Assembly: GCA_900314535.1 (NCBI GenBank) | Contig: OMVT01000005.1 | Location: forward strand, 1-64,000 | Length of the DNA: 64,000 nt | Direction of reading: 5' to 3' | Origin: an uncultured Olsenella sp. | GTDB lineage: Bacteria; Actinomycetota; Coriobacteriia; Coriobacteriales; Atopobiaceae | Shown: piece by piece, positions 16,281-24,776 of the stretch | Layout of the letters: every line of letters starts with the position of its first letter | Numbering within the stretch: the stretch's first letter is position 1 | Notes under the pieces: generated by a model | Told to the model about the DNA's origin: nothing | The model's database searches: none | The model's input: the letters and a program-made list of their open reading frames with translations, nothing else | Made by a program: the position numbers and the translations under genes

Positions 16281-16949
16281 ATGTCCAGCAGGCTGCTCGA
16301 GATACGCAAGGCGGCGGGGTACGCCACGGCAAGGGAGTTCGCCGAGGCCTCCGGCCTGGCGGAGTCCACCTACACGCGCTACGAGTCGAACCCCGAGAAG
16401 ATCCCGCTCAAGGTCGCCTGGGACCTCGCGGACCGGTTCCACGTGACCATCGACCAGGTGGTTGGTCGCGACACCGAGGCCAAGGGCGACCCGCGCGGGG
16501 CGCAGCAGAGGGCGTTCGACGCGCTGTCGCCGCGCTCGCAGGAGGAGGCGGCCGACTTCATGGCCTACCTCGCCGAGCGTGACGCCCGCAGCAGGGAGGC
16601 GCAGTCCGAGAGGGCGAGGCGCGTGTGGGAGGTCGTATCCTCGCGCATCGAGCGCGCCTACCTCGGCAGACTCTCCGAGAAGCCGGGTGGGCCCGACCCG
16701 GTCCTGCTCACGGGGAGCGACGCGGAGCTGCGCGAGGGGTTCCGGAACCTCGCCCGCGCGTGGGTCGTCGGGGCGAAGGGACCGCTCAACCGGTTCGCGC
16801 CCCAGGTGCGCGACGAAGAGGCGCTCGAGGAGGTCATGGCTGCTTACGATCGCATGCACGAGTCGTTCGTGGACGACCACGGCATGCTCGTCAGCTGGTC
16901 ACGGGAGGCGGGTCCCGGCTACGAGGGGGGAGGTCTCGCCGGGAGGTAG
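16281..16949 (+). CDS. XRE-family helix-turn-helix regulator (222 residues)
   Basis: The start ATG 16281 follows GGAGGGAAGG. Residues 1-60 form an XRE helix-turn-helix (EIRKAAGYATAREFAEASGL, then TYTRYES). After it comes VTIDQVVGRD, a pattern shared with the next gene. The C-terminal 150 residues are helical with an HESFVDDHG segment and no named domain. It probably regulates the divergent excisionase-like gene across the AT-rich strip. An upstream ATG at 16206 is in frame but lacks a ribosome site. Strongly GC-rich codon use matches the other element genes rather than the core. Confidence 0.7.
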   Translation: MSSRLLEIRKAAGYATAREFAEASGLAESTYTRYESNPEKIPLKVAWDLADRFHVTIDQVVGRDTEAKGDPRGAQQRAFDALSPRSQEEAADFMAYLAERDARSREAQSERARRVWEVVSSRIERAYLGRLSEKPGGPDPVLLTGSDAELREGFRNLARAWVVGAKGPLNRFAPQVRDEEALEEVMAAYDRMHESFVDDHGMLVSWSREAGPGYEGGGLAGR

Positions 16950-17040
16950 CCCGAGAAAGAAGGCGGCCCGCGGGAGCTGGCACTCCCACGGGCCCGTTGT
17001 CCATTCCAAAGGCATATTCCAGAAAGGACGGTGACAGTAT

Positions 17041-17436
17041 ATGTCATCTCCCACCACCACGCACACGCCCGAGGGCGGGGGCAGCCCCGTCGCGGGCGGC
17101 AGGAGGACCCTGCAGAGGCTCAGGAGGGGCGCCGGCTACCCCAGCGCGAAGGTGTTCGCCGCCGAGCTCGGCATTCCCGAGACCACCTACGCCCGCTACG
17201 AGAGGGCGCCCGAGACGCCGCAGTGCGGCATCTCCATGGCCAACGCCTGGGCGATCGCCGACAAGCTCGGCTGCTCCATCGACCTCGTGGTCGGCCGCGA
17301 GGACATCGACAGGCCCCGACCCGTTACCCTCGACGACAGGGCTCGTGCCCTCACGCGCGAGAGCCGCCGCATGCTCGACGACTACCTCGACTACCTCGAG
17401 CACCGCGACGCCGAGGACTCCCGGGCGAGGCGGTAG
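17041..17436 (+). CDS. XRE-family helix-turn-helix regulator (131 residues), paralogue of the previous gene
   Basis: After a Gly/Pro/Thr-rich start (about 20 residues) comes a helix-turn-helix (LRRGAGYPSAKVFAAELGIP, TYARYER), then SIDLVVGRED. This closely parallels the VTIDQVVGRD of the 222-residue regulator upstream. The tail (RMLDDYLDYLEHRDAED) is helical. AGAAAGGA lies upstream of ATG 17041. It directly precedes the broken integrase gene by two bases, so the pair was probably cotranscribed. The two paralogues suggest a past duplication within the element. Confidence 0.7.
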   Translation: MSSPTTTHTPEGGGSPVAGGRRTLQRLRRGAGYPSAKVFAAELGIPETTYARYERAPETPQCGISMANAWAIADKLGCSIDLVVGREDIDRPRPVTLDDRARALTRESRRMLDDYLDYLEHRDAEDSRARR

Positions 17437-17438
17437 CC

Positions 17439-18641
17439 ATGGCCAAGGTCACGGGAGAGGGCTCCATCATCCAGATGGAGAAGGACAAGCCGAAGTCCAA
17501 GTGCCGCACCTGGCAGCTGCGCGTGCCCATCGGCGTGGACGCGCGCACCGGCAAGTACAGGCAGCGCACCCGCGTGGTGTACGGCATCTACACCGAGGCC
17601 AAGAAGGCCCTGCGCGCCTTCATCGAGGAGATAGAGGGCGACCACGTCCAAGGCCGCACCGACTACACCTTCGAGGCCTACTGTCGGCACTACCTCAAGG
17701 CGCGCCGCAAAGAGGGAAGTGGCGCCCACCACGAAGAGAAGGCAGGAATGGCAATTCGGGGCGGCCTGCCGCCACATCGGACACGTCAAGCTCGAACAGG
17801 TCACGCCCACGATGCTCAACGACATGTACATCGCGATGATGCGGGGCGACACCATGTCCAGCAAGCCCTCCAGCGGCTCCTACGTCAACCAGATTCACGA
17901 CAACATCACCCTCGTGTTCGAGGCCGCCAAGGCCGAGGGCATCCTGGCCGAGAATCCCTGCGACAAGGTCACGCCGCCCAAGATGGACGCGCGAGCTAAG
18001 AAGGTCGTCCCGTCCGACAAGGCGCGCGCGTTCATAGACTCGCTCGACCCGTCGAACCCCCACGAGCTCGCCTGGCTCATTGCCGCCACCATGGGGCTCG
18101 GGCGGGGAGAGGTATGCGGGCTGTCATGGGGCGACGTCGACTTTGACCGCAGGGTCGTGAGCATCCGCCACTCCTACGACGAGCTCGGCAACCTCAAGGG
18201 CACCGAGGCGAAGGCCGGTACGCGCCTGCTGCCGCTGCCCGACATCACGGCGAGGGACCCCTCACGGCCAAGGGGCTCCAGGCCGAGTACTTCGAGCGCA
18301 TCAACGAGTCGCGGCGAAAGAAGGGAAAGACCGGCTCCGAGTGGCACCTTGAGCAGACCGACGAGACGTCCGTGATTACGGCCAAGTGCAGCGAGCGCAT
18401 CAAGCCGAGCTCGCTGTCGCGATGGTGGCCGCTCGAGCGCGGCAACTACTGCCTCGATGGCTCCTCCCTCCACGAGCTCGGACACACCTGCCTGACGCTC
18501 CTCGCCGAGGAGGGCGTGCATCCCAAGGCCATGCAGGAGCTGGCGGGCCACTACAGCTCGCAGATCACGATGGATGTGTGCACCCACGCCAACATGGACG
18601 CCAAGCGAGAGGCCGTCGCCTCCGTGTCCAAGCTCTTCTGA
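17439..18641 (+). pseudogene. Tyrosine-recombinase integrase, two frameshifts and catalytic residues lost
   Basis: Read across three frames, this is a phage-type integrase of about 400 residues. It has an Arm-binding start (TWQLRVPIGVDARTGKYRQR), a core-binding helix domain, and a catalytic domain. One extra base near 17711-17718 and a second shift near 18250-18262 break the frame. The conserved positions have also changed: Arg I of GLRxGE is GLGRGE, Arg II of HxLRHT is HELGHT, and the tyrosine of MDVYTH is MDVCTH. Each is explained by one base change from the expected codon. The element can no longer move by its own recombinase. Confidence 0.85.
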
Positions 18642-18667
18642 GCAAGCCGGCCGGTCCTAGCACAGCG

Positions 18668-18702
18668 ATACCCCCTGAGCCGCCATCTGCCCCAGGGGGT
18701 AT
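18668..18702. terminator. Hairpin after the integrase pseudogene
   Basis: Arms ATACCCCCTG and CAGGGGGTAT (10 bp) with a 15-base loop lie 27 bases past the integrase stop. There is no T-run, so its efficiency as a terminator is uncertain. Confidence 0.45.
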
Positions 18703-18896
18703 AATCATGCCAGTGCAGGTAGTGGGACCAAATCGCTCATCCGCCACCAAGTGAGTTTTCTTCTCCGGCCTCGTCCGGACCCCAATTCCATCAGCAGAAG
18801 CATTCTTCCAAAACTCTTCCAACGCGGGATTCCTCGACCAACAAAACCGCAGATAGATAGCTTATTCACTCTTCGGCGCAAGTACTGAGTGGGAAT

Positions 18897-18932
18897 GCGG
18901 GCAGGAGACAGAAGGGCTTGTCTCCTGCCCGC
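18897..18932. terminator. 14-bp-stem hairpin ending the minus-strand small-gene pair
   Basis: Arms GCGGGCAGGAGACA and TGTCTCCTGCCCGC, loop of 8 bases, lie 28 bases past the stop of the 103-residue minus-strand gene. This placement fits a terminator for that pair. Confidence 0.65.
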
Positions 18933-18959
18933 TCTGCCTTACTCGAGGATTATCTCTGC

Positions 18960-19271
18960 CTACCGTTTCATACGCTCTTGGAGTTCTTCGCTCATGCCGT
19001 CAAGGTCTTCGAGCGTGATCGCTCCTTCGGCAAGAAGCTCGTGGAGCACATTGTCCATGGTCGAGCGCGAGAGGGTGCATTCCACGCATGCCATCCTCCG
19101 GTCCTTCCTGATGCGCCCGTCGAGCTTCCAGAAGCGCTCGGATGCTGGCTTGGAATCATCAGACAGGATCTCCTGGTACTCATGGCAGAGCCGCTCCATT
19201 GCCTGCGCCTGCCATTGGGGAAGCAGCTTCCGGAAGAGCTTCCAGTCCGATTCCTTCACGCCTCCTGACAT
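18960..19271 (-). CDS. Unknown 103-residue helical protein
   Basis: I do not recognise the family. The protein is charged and helical, with two Cys-containing turns (RLCHEYQ and CVECTLSRS) and an acidic C-terminus (ITLEDLDGMSEELQERMKR). There is no signal peptide or membrane segment. Its ATG overlaps the stop of the upstream frame (ATGA), suggesting coupled translation, and a strong hairpin follows. The composition is already core-like. It might be a small regulator, but nothing in the sequence shows a DNA-binding fold. Confidence 0.55.
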   Translation of the reverse strand: MSGGVKESDWKLFRKLLPQWQAQAMERLCHEYQEILSDDSKPASERFWKLDGRIRKDRRMACVECTLSRSTMDNVLHELLAEGAITLEDLDGMSEELQERMKR

Positions 19272-19609
19272 TATCCCTCCTCTCTTTCATCTGGTACGAA
19301 CCAGCCAAGATGCTGCTCGACCAGAAGCCTCAGCGATGCTGTGCCCTCCTCATACCCTGGCACTGTCTCATGCAGAAGTTCGGGCAGATCTTTTCGGCCA
19401 GGGGATTTGGGCTGGCGTGTTACCGCTTCCGAGCAGGCCAGGGCTTTGCCGGAGCATGGATGAGAGCACGAAGCCATCTGCCGCAGGTGACCCTTCTTGC
19501 CAGTGCCCTGCATGCTATGGAGAAACTGTCCGGAAGAGAAGCCTTGTCTTTCTCGTGTTCCTGACCCGTATGGACGAGCTGTGGTCCTGCTGTTTCTGCA
19601 GGAATCCAT
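19271..19609 (-). CDS. Doubtful 112-residue frame preceding the 103-residue gene
   Basis: The last 40 residues (PELLHETVPGYEEGTASLRL, then LGWFVPDE) look like genuine protein, and the stop overlaps the next start. The N-terminal 60 residues are Ser/Arg/Cys-rich and unlike a folded domain. The real gene may start later or have lost its beginning. Family unknown. Confidence 0.35.
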   Translation of the reverse strand: MDSCRNSRTTARPYGSGTRERQGFSSGQFLHSMQGTGKKGHLRQMASCSHPCSGKALACSEAVTRQPKSPGRKDLPELLHETVPGYEEGTASLRLLVEQHLGWFVPDEREEG

Positions 19610-19693
19610 GCGTGCTCTGCATGAGCTCCTTGCTCGTTTCCGACCATTCGGAGCTGATGTGTCGCCAGAGCAGAAAATGTGGCTCGGCTTTCA

Positions 19694-19722
19694 TTGACCG
19701 CTGAATCAGCATTTTCTATACT
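19694..19722 (+). promoter_or_regulatory. Promoter of the metal-exporting P-type ATPase
   Basis: TTGACC (19694-19699) and TATACT (19717-19722) are separated by exactly 17 bases, a near-consensus vegetative promoter. Transcription would start around 19729, so the palindrome at 19733-19754 lies at the start of the transcript. Confidence 0.75.
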
Positions 19723-19732
19723 TCTTCTTGAA

Positions 19733-19754
19733 CATATGAGCAGACATTCATATG
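19733..19754. promoter_or_regulatory. ArsR/SmtB-type metal operator palindrome
   Basis: CATATGAG and TTCATATG flank six bases. The core ATATGA...TCATAT closely matches the imperfect 12-2-12 palindromes bound by SmtB, CzrA and NmtR-type zinc or cobalt sensors. Position just after the -10 box fits repression that is relieved by metal. No ArsR-family gene is adjacent, so the sensor must be encoded elsewhere. Confidence 0.65.
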
Positions 19755-19822
19755 CACAGGAAAGAGATGGTGCCAAAGGGCACTGGGCCGGGAAAGCCAT
19801 GCTTTCCAGAAAGGAGAGGGCC

Positions 19823-21805
19823 ATGGGATGCAGCTGCTGCGGACATGACGCTCACGACCACGACGAAGACGAGAAGAAGCCCTGCTCGTGCTGCGAGGCA
19901 GACGAGGAGGACGAGGACGACGATGATGAGGACCCAGCTGTCCTCAAGAAGAAGATCCTGATTTCGGCCATCCTTCTTGTCGCTGCCGTCATCGTGACCA
20001 GGGTCTGGGAGTTCCCGCTTCTGGTCCAGTTCATCTTCTTCCTGCCGTCCTACCTTGTCGCTGGAGGGTCTGTCCTCAAGGAGGCAGGGGAGAACATCGT
20101 AGAGGGCCATCCCTTCGACGAGGACTTCCTTATGGCAGTCGCTACGGTCGGAGCGCTTCTGATCGGCTTCATTCCGGGTGGCGAGCCCATGTTCGCCGAA
20201 GCCGTCTTCGTGATGCTCTTCTTCCAGGTAGGAGAGCTCTTCGAGGGGATTGCGGAAGGCAACTCGCGCCGCTCGATCTCCCAGCTCATGGATATCCGCC
20301 CCGACACGGCCAATGTCGAGCGCGATGGCGAGGTCAAGGTCGTCGACCCTGATGATGTCGAGGTCGGCGAGACCATCGTTATCCGTCCGGGCGAGAAGGT
20401 GCCGATGGACGGCGTCATCCTCGAGGGCTCCTCGAGCCTCAACACGGTCGCGATCACGGGCGAATCCGCTCCGTGTGATGTCATCCCCGGCGATGCTGTC
20501 ATCTCGGGCTGTGTCAATGTGTCGGGAGTCCTGCGCGTCAAGGTCACGAAGGCCTTCGGCGAGTCCACGGCGGCAAAGATCTTGGACCTCGTCGAGCATG
20601 CGGGCCAGAGCAAGTCGCGCTCCGAGAACTTCATCACCCGCTTCGCGAAGGTCTATACGCCGATTGTCGTCTATGCTGCCATCGCTGTCGCGTTCCTGCC
20701 GCCCCTCTTCTCGGGTGACTTCGGGGCGAACTTCGCGACATGGCTTCTGCGTGCCTTGACGTTCCTCGTCGTCTCCTGCCCCTGTGCGCTCGTGCTCTCC
20801 GTGCCGCTTACCTTCTTCGGCGGCATCGGCGGCGCTTCGAAGAGCGGCATCCTGATCAAGGGCTCCACCTTCATGGATGCGCTTGCGACGGCTGACACGA
20901 TCGTGTTCGACAAGACGGGCACGCTCACGAAGGGCACATTCGTCGTGAGCGCCGTGCACCCTGACAAGGTGGATGAGAAGGAGCTCCTGCATCTGGCAGC
21001 GCATGTCGAGCAGTTCTCGACGCACCCGATTGCGGCAGCGCTGCGCTCTGCCTTCCCCTGCGTCGGCGATGGCTGCGAGATCAAGGACACGACCGAGATT
21101 GCCGGCCAGGGCATCGTGGCCACGGTCGCAGGCAAGAGGGTTGCGGTCGGCAATATCCGCCTCATGGACGCCGAAGGTGCGAAGTGGCATGTGTGCGAGC
21201 ATGACATGGGAACGTGCATCCATGTCGCAATCGACCACAGGTATGCGGGACATATCGTGATCTCCGACGAGGTCAAGCCAGATGCAGCAGAAGCCATCCG
21301 TGACATGAAGGCAGAAGGCGTCCACAAGACCGTCATGCTCACGGGCGACCGCGAGGAAGTGGCGCATGATGTGGCCACAGAGCTCGGGCTCGATGAGTAC
21401 CGGAGCGGCCTTCTTCCGCAGGACAAGGTTGCCGAGGTGGAGAAGCTCCTCTCTGCGAAGCCGGAAGGCACCTCGCTTGCCTTTGTCGGTGACGGCATCA
21501 ACGATGCGCCGGTGCTCGCCCGTGCCGATGTCGGCATCGCGATGGGTGCTCTCGGCTCTGATGCTGCCATCGAGGCGGCAGATGTCGTCCTTATGGATGA
21601 CAAGCCGTCGAAGGTCGCCCTTGCCATCCGCATTGCCCGCCGCACGATCAAGATCGCACGCCAGAACATCGTCTTTGCCATTGCCGTCAAGGTTGCAATC
21701 CTTGTGCTTGCGCTCTTCGGTCTCGCGCCGATGTGGCTTGCCGTCTTCGGCGATGTCGGCGTCATGGTCCTCTGCGTCCTCAATGCAACGCGTGCGCTGA
21801 AGTAG
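19823..21805 (+). CDS. Zinc/cadmium/cobalt-exporting P1B-type ATPase
   Basis: ATG 19823 follows AAGGAGAGG. The 660-residue pump would export divalent soft metals across the membrane. It has TGES in the actuator domain, the CPC transport motif (C319-C321), the phosphorylated aspartate in DKTGTLTKG (D363), the P1B-typical HP pair (STHPIA), a GDGIND hinge and about eight membrane helices. There is no N-terminal HMA domain. Instead residues 1-40 are a short Cys/His/Asp/Glu-rich stretch (CSCCGHDAHDHDED) that probably binds metal. CPC with an HP locus and the ArsR/SmtB-like operator favour Zn/Cd/Co over copper. A bidirectional terminator follows. Confidence 0.9.
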   Translation: MGCSCCGHDAHDHDEDEKKPCSCCEADEEDEDDDDEDPAVLKKKILISAILLVAAVIVTRVWEFPLLVQFIFFLPSYLVAGGSVLKEAGENIVEGHPFDEDFLMAVATVGALLIGFIPGGEPMFAEAVFVMLFFQVGELFEGIAEGNSRRSISQLMDIRPDTANVERDGEVKVVDPDDVEVGETIVIRPGEKVPMDGVILEGSSSLNTVAITGESAPCDVIPGDAVISGCVNVSGVLRVKVTKAFGESTAAKILDLVEHAGQSKSRSENFITRFAKVYTPIVVYAAIAVAFLPPLFSGDFGANFATWLLRALTFLVVSCPCALVLSVPLTFFGGIGGASKSGILIKGSTFMDALATADTIVFDKTGTLTKGTFVVSAVHPDKVDEKELLHLAAHVEQFSTHPIAAALRSAFPCVGDGCEIKDTTEIAGQGIVATVAGKRVAVGNIRLMDAEGAKWHVCEHDMGTCIHVAIDHRYAGHIVISDEVKPDAAEAIRDMKAEGVHKTVMLTGDREEVAHDVATELGLDEYRSGLLPQDKVAEVEKLLSAKPEGTSLAFVGDGINDAPVLARADVGIAMGALGSDAAIEAADVVLMDDKPSKVALAIRIARRTIKIARQNIVFAIAVKVAILVLALFGLAPMWLAVFGDVGVMVLCVLNATRALK

Positions 21806-21825
21806 CAGGAAAAGATATAGATAGC

Positions 21826-21859
21826 AGCAGGGGCCCGCATCTCGGTGCGGGCCCCTGCT
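21826..21859. terminator. Bidirectional terminator between the metal ATPase and trmB
   Basis: A 14-bp perfect stem (GCAGGGGCCCGCA / TGCGGGCCCCTGC plus one A-T pair) with a 6-base loop sits between the two convergent genes. Confidence 0.8.
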
Positions 21860-21881
21860 TCAGGCTTGGATGAGCTGTGCG

Positions 21882-22733
21882 CTATCTGTTGTGCACGTAG
21901 TAGCCTTCGCCGTGCTTCTTCTTGTAGTCCTTCATGTTCCTGACCGTGTTCTCCATGCCATACGGCACGTAGTCCATATTCTCCAGGTCATGCGGCAGGT
22001 ATCTCGAGAGCGAGAGCTCCGCGGTCTGCACAGGATTGGTCGGTGCCGGATCTTCCGGGATGGCGCAGAGGCCCAGGACCTTCGCGCCCTGTGCCGTGAG
22101 CCTCTCCTCATAGCCTGTCACCGGCTCGTCGGGAAGCTTGCTTCTCGTATCGTCTGTCTTCCAGACGAGACGGTAGTTCGCAAGCGGCAACTGCGTGAGC
22201 GTGAAGTCGAAGAAGGGCTGGGAGTCGGTCTTGAGGACGATCGGGGCGCCGGGAGCAAGGACACGGCGGTAGTCCATGAGGCGGTCCAGGATCGTGAGGC
22301 GGTATTCGGCGAAGCGCTTCTTCGGGAAGGGCGTCGGGAAGTTGATGTGGATGCAGGAGAGCTCGCCTTCTCCAAAGAACTCAGGCACATCGTTTCCCAT
22401 GCCAGGCACGAAGAGGGCGTTGGGGAGCTTCTCTTCCAAGGCAAGCTGCGCGGCATAGGCGATGCAGACAGGCTCCGTATCGACGCCGATATAGAGCGTG
22501 TCAGGGTGCATCTTTGCCATCCCGCAGGCAAAGGCGCCCTTGCCGCAGCCGAGGTCGAGCTCTACCTTGCTGAAGCGCCCAAGTCCGCTCTCGTCGAGCG
22601 GATGGCAGGCTTCTGCCCATCTGCCGGCATATTTCCGGGGCTCGGTCTCGATTGCGTCGGCATATCTAGCAAGCCGCTCCTCGAGCACGAAGTGCTTGGG
22701 CATGCGGGCATGGACCTTGTGAAGCTTGTGCAT
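21882..22733 (-). CDS. trmB: tRNA (guanine-N7)-methyltransferase, TrmB-like
   Basis: The 283-residue protein is a Rossmann SAM methyltransferase. It carries motif I ELDLGCGKGAF, an acidic SAM-binding TEPV segment, and the TrmB-specific INFPTPFPKKRFAEYRLT (classically NFPDPWPKKRH). A late SKLPDEPVTGYEER segment matches the TrmB end that contacts tRNA (usually S.YE.k). It would form m7G46 in the variable loop of tRNAs using S-adenosylmethionine. The canonical NFPDPW is NFPTPF here, and the protein is longer than most TrmB (about 220-240 residues), with an extended N-terminus. Single gene between two terminators. Confidence 0.85.
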   Translation of the reverse strand: MHKLHKVHARMPKHFVLEERLARYADAIETEPRKYAGRWAEACHPLDESGLGRFSKVELDLGCGKGAFACGMAKMHPDTLYIGVDTEPVCIAYAAQLALEEKLPNALFVPGMGNDVPEFFGEGELSCIHINFPTPFPKKRFAEYRLTILDRLMDYRRVLAPGAPIVLKTDSQPFFDFTLTQLPLANYRLVWKTDDTRSKLPDEPVTGYEERLTAQGAKVLGLCAIPEDPAPTNPVQTAELSLSRYLPHDLENMDYVPYGMENTVRNMKDYKKKHGEGYYVHNR

Positions 22734-22822
22734 GGGACTCCTTGTCTGGAACGCGATTTTCCTTCTGCATGCTAATGCATGGAGGAGTGCCTGGGCTTCT
22801 TGTTCCTGAACGTACAGAGAAA

Positions 22823-22852
22823 GAACCCCGCAGCGGCTGCTGCGGGGTTCTG
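22823..22852 (-). terminator. Terminator of the pyrophosphatase gene
   Basis: Arms AGAACCCCGCAGC and GCTGCGGGGTTCT with a 4-base loop; on the minus strand the stem ends in a short T-rich run. It lies 24 bases past the gene's stop. Confidence 0.75.
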
Positions 22853-22876
22853 GTGTGGCATATGGGAATGCGGCAG

Positions 22877-24553
22877 CTATTCGCCGTCTTCCTCCTGCAT
22901 GGCCTGGAGCGTGCTCATGAGGGCAGGGATGACCTGCTTCTTGCGGGAGACGACGCCCGGAAGCGTGGCGATGCCGTCAACGGGCTTCACGCCGAAGGCA
23001 CGGGAGACGATGGCCTCGGTGTTCGGGCCGGAGTAGAGGAGCTCCGTCGTCTGGGACTTCACGTCCGTGAACATGTAGAACACCATCGGGATATCGTTGG
23101 CGGAGGCGCCATCCGGCAGGTACGGTCCGACAAGGGCCTCTGCGGCCTTCCTCGATCCTTCTGTCATGAACGAGCCCTGGCCGACGCCGAAGCGGACATG
23201 GCCGCGGCTGAAGACCTTGAAGTCGGAGCCGAAGACTTCCTCTGCCGTGCGGCCCGTGAGGTCGGCACCGGCATCGAACATCTGGTCAGCATACGTGTCG
23301 ATATCGACACCGGCAATCTTTGCGAGCTCCTTGCCCACATAGACGTCCCTCGGCGTGCAGGTCGGGGAGCGGAAGGCGAGCGTGTCGGAGAGGATGGCAG
23401 AGAGCATGAGGCCAGCGATGTTGGCCGGGATATCGATGCCCTTCTCCTGGTAGATGTCGTAGACGATCGTGCAGGTGCAGCCCACCGGGACATTCCTGAA
23501 GTAGGCAGGGGCCTCGGTCTCGATCGTGCCGATGCGGTGATGGTCGATGATCTCCATGATCGTGGCCTGCTCGAGGCCGTCGACCGCCTGGCTGCGCTCG
23601 TTGTGGTCGACGAGGATCACATGCTTCTTGCGCGCAGAGAGGAGGTTGGAGCTCGAGACCATGCCGGAATAGCAGCCGTCCTCGTCGAGGACCGGGAAGT
23701 AGCGGTGGCGGGAGGAGGACATTGCCTTGCGGGCGTCGTCGACGGTCGTGTTCACGCTGAAGCGCAGGACCTTGTCGGCCGGCAGCATCTTGGCGCGGAC
23801 CGGGATGGACATGGAGACGAGGCGTGCGGCCGCATAGGTGTCATACGGCGTCGTGATGATGGCGCAGCTGTTTGCCGCTGCTGCCTGCTGCACGACGTGG
23901 CTCACCTGGGCGCCGTTGCAGATGATGAGAAGGCCGATGCCAGATTCGACAGCGAAGCGCTGCGTCTCATAGCGGTTCGTGACGAGCACGATGTCGCCCG
24001 GCTCGATGAGGCCTTCCATCATCTCAGGGGAGGTGCCGACGCGCACGTTGCCCTGGGTCACTTCTCCCTCGGGGTCGCCGAGCACGAGCTCGCCCTTGAG
24101 CGTTTCGACGATGTTGGCATACTTCGTCTTCGCATTGCTCACGACCTGCGTGTCGAAGATGTCCATGTTCGCGTTGGCGATATCCTTGACGGCGATGATG
24201 CCGAGCATCTTCTTCTCGTCGTCCGTGATGCAGAGGGTATCGACCTTGCCCGTGCCCATCGTGTTCCAGGCAGCGAACAGCGACATCTCGGAGTCGATGC
24301 CGGGTACCTTCTGGTAGGAGATGTCCTTGATCTGCGGACGCACGCTCGTGATCAGAGGCGGCTCCTCGAAGCCGAAGTGATCGAGCACGAAGGCGGTCTC
24401 GCGGTTCACGGCTCCAGCGCGGCGTGCTTCGTAGTATGTATCTCCAAGCTGGTTCTTGAGGTAGGCGTAGGAGATAGCGGAACAGATGCTGTCCGTATCC
24501 GGATGGAGGTGGCCGATTACATTGACCTTGCGGATGGTCTCGGGTTCGGACAT
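22877..24553 (-). CDS. Manganese-dependent inorganic pyrophosphatase with CBS and DRTGG inserts
   Basis: At 558 residues this is the long, regulated form of family II pyrophosphatase. It has an N-terminal DHH domain (GHLHPDTDSICSA at 13-25), two CBS repeats with a DRTGG domain inserted between about residues 65 and 290, the rest of the catalytic DHH domain (VDHNERSQA, then DHHRIG), and a DHHA2 tail (SRGHVRFGVGQ). It splits pyrophosphate to phosphate in the cytosol. In known CBS-pyrophosphatases, adenine nucleotides bound to the CBS pair inhibit or activate the enzyme, linking activity to energy state. Monocistronic as far as the sequence shows. Confidence 0.9.
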   Translation of the reverse strand: MSEPETIRKVNVIGHLHPDTDSICSAISYAYLKNQLGDTYYEARRAGAVNRETAFVLDHFGFEEPPLITSVRPQIKDISYQKVPGIDSEMSLFAAWNTMGTGKVDTLCITDDEKKMLGIIAVKDIANANMDIFDTQVVSNAKTKYANIVETLKGELVLGDPEGEVTQGNVRVGTSPEMMEGLIEPGDIVLVTNRYETQRFAVESGIGLLIICNGAQVSHVVQQAAAANSCAIITTPYDTYAAARLVSMSIPVRAKMLPADKVLRFSVNTTVDDARKAMSSSRHRYFPVLDEDGCYSGMVSSSNLLSARKKHVILVDHNERSQAVDGLEQATIMEIIDHHRIGTIETEAPAYFRNVPVGCTCTIVYDIYQEKGIDIPANIAGLMLSAILSDTLAFRSPTCTPRDVYVGKELAKIAGVDIDTYADQMFDAGADLTGRTAEEVFGSDFKVFSRGHVRFGVGQGSFMTEGSRKAAEALVGPYLPDGASANDIPMVFYMFTDVKSQTTELLYSGPNTEAIVSRAFGVKPVDGIATLPGVVSRKKQVIPALMSTLQAMQEEDGE

Positions 24554-24776
24554 GTGCGTGACTCCTTGTCATCTTGTGCGGAGCGGGTAGGCAGATGGCA
24601 TATGCTCAGCCCTGCTCTGCTGCTTTCCAGAAGGCACATGATTCAAGGCTCAGTATATGTGTGTGCTCCATTGTTAGCACCAACTGCCCGCGAGCGGGTC
24701 GGCGTGCGTCCCAAATGGATGAGGAAGGACCAATTATCACAACTTGTTCATGCAGAACGTGCATCTGTTAAGGGGT

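Larger units (their letters stand above)
18642..18959. other. Gene-free stretch after the integrase
   Basis: No coding frame is convincing. It contains two strong hairpins (18668-18702 and 18897-18932). No tRNA gene or direct repeat marking an attachment site could be found here. Confidence 0.5.

Noticed and set aside
15651-16880. 409-codon minus-strand frame across the XRE gene and the control region
   Set aside because: It runs through the AT-rich divergent region and opposite a helix-turn-helix gene. No start or family pattern.
17439-18960. tRNA gene or att repeat as the integration site
   Set aside because: No cloverleaf or direct repeat flanking the element could be found by eye on either side.
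19748-21367. Long minus-strand open frame opposite the metal ATPase
   Set aside because: His/Asp/Arg-rich translation without motifs, fully inside a clear P-type ATPase gene.
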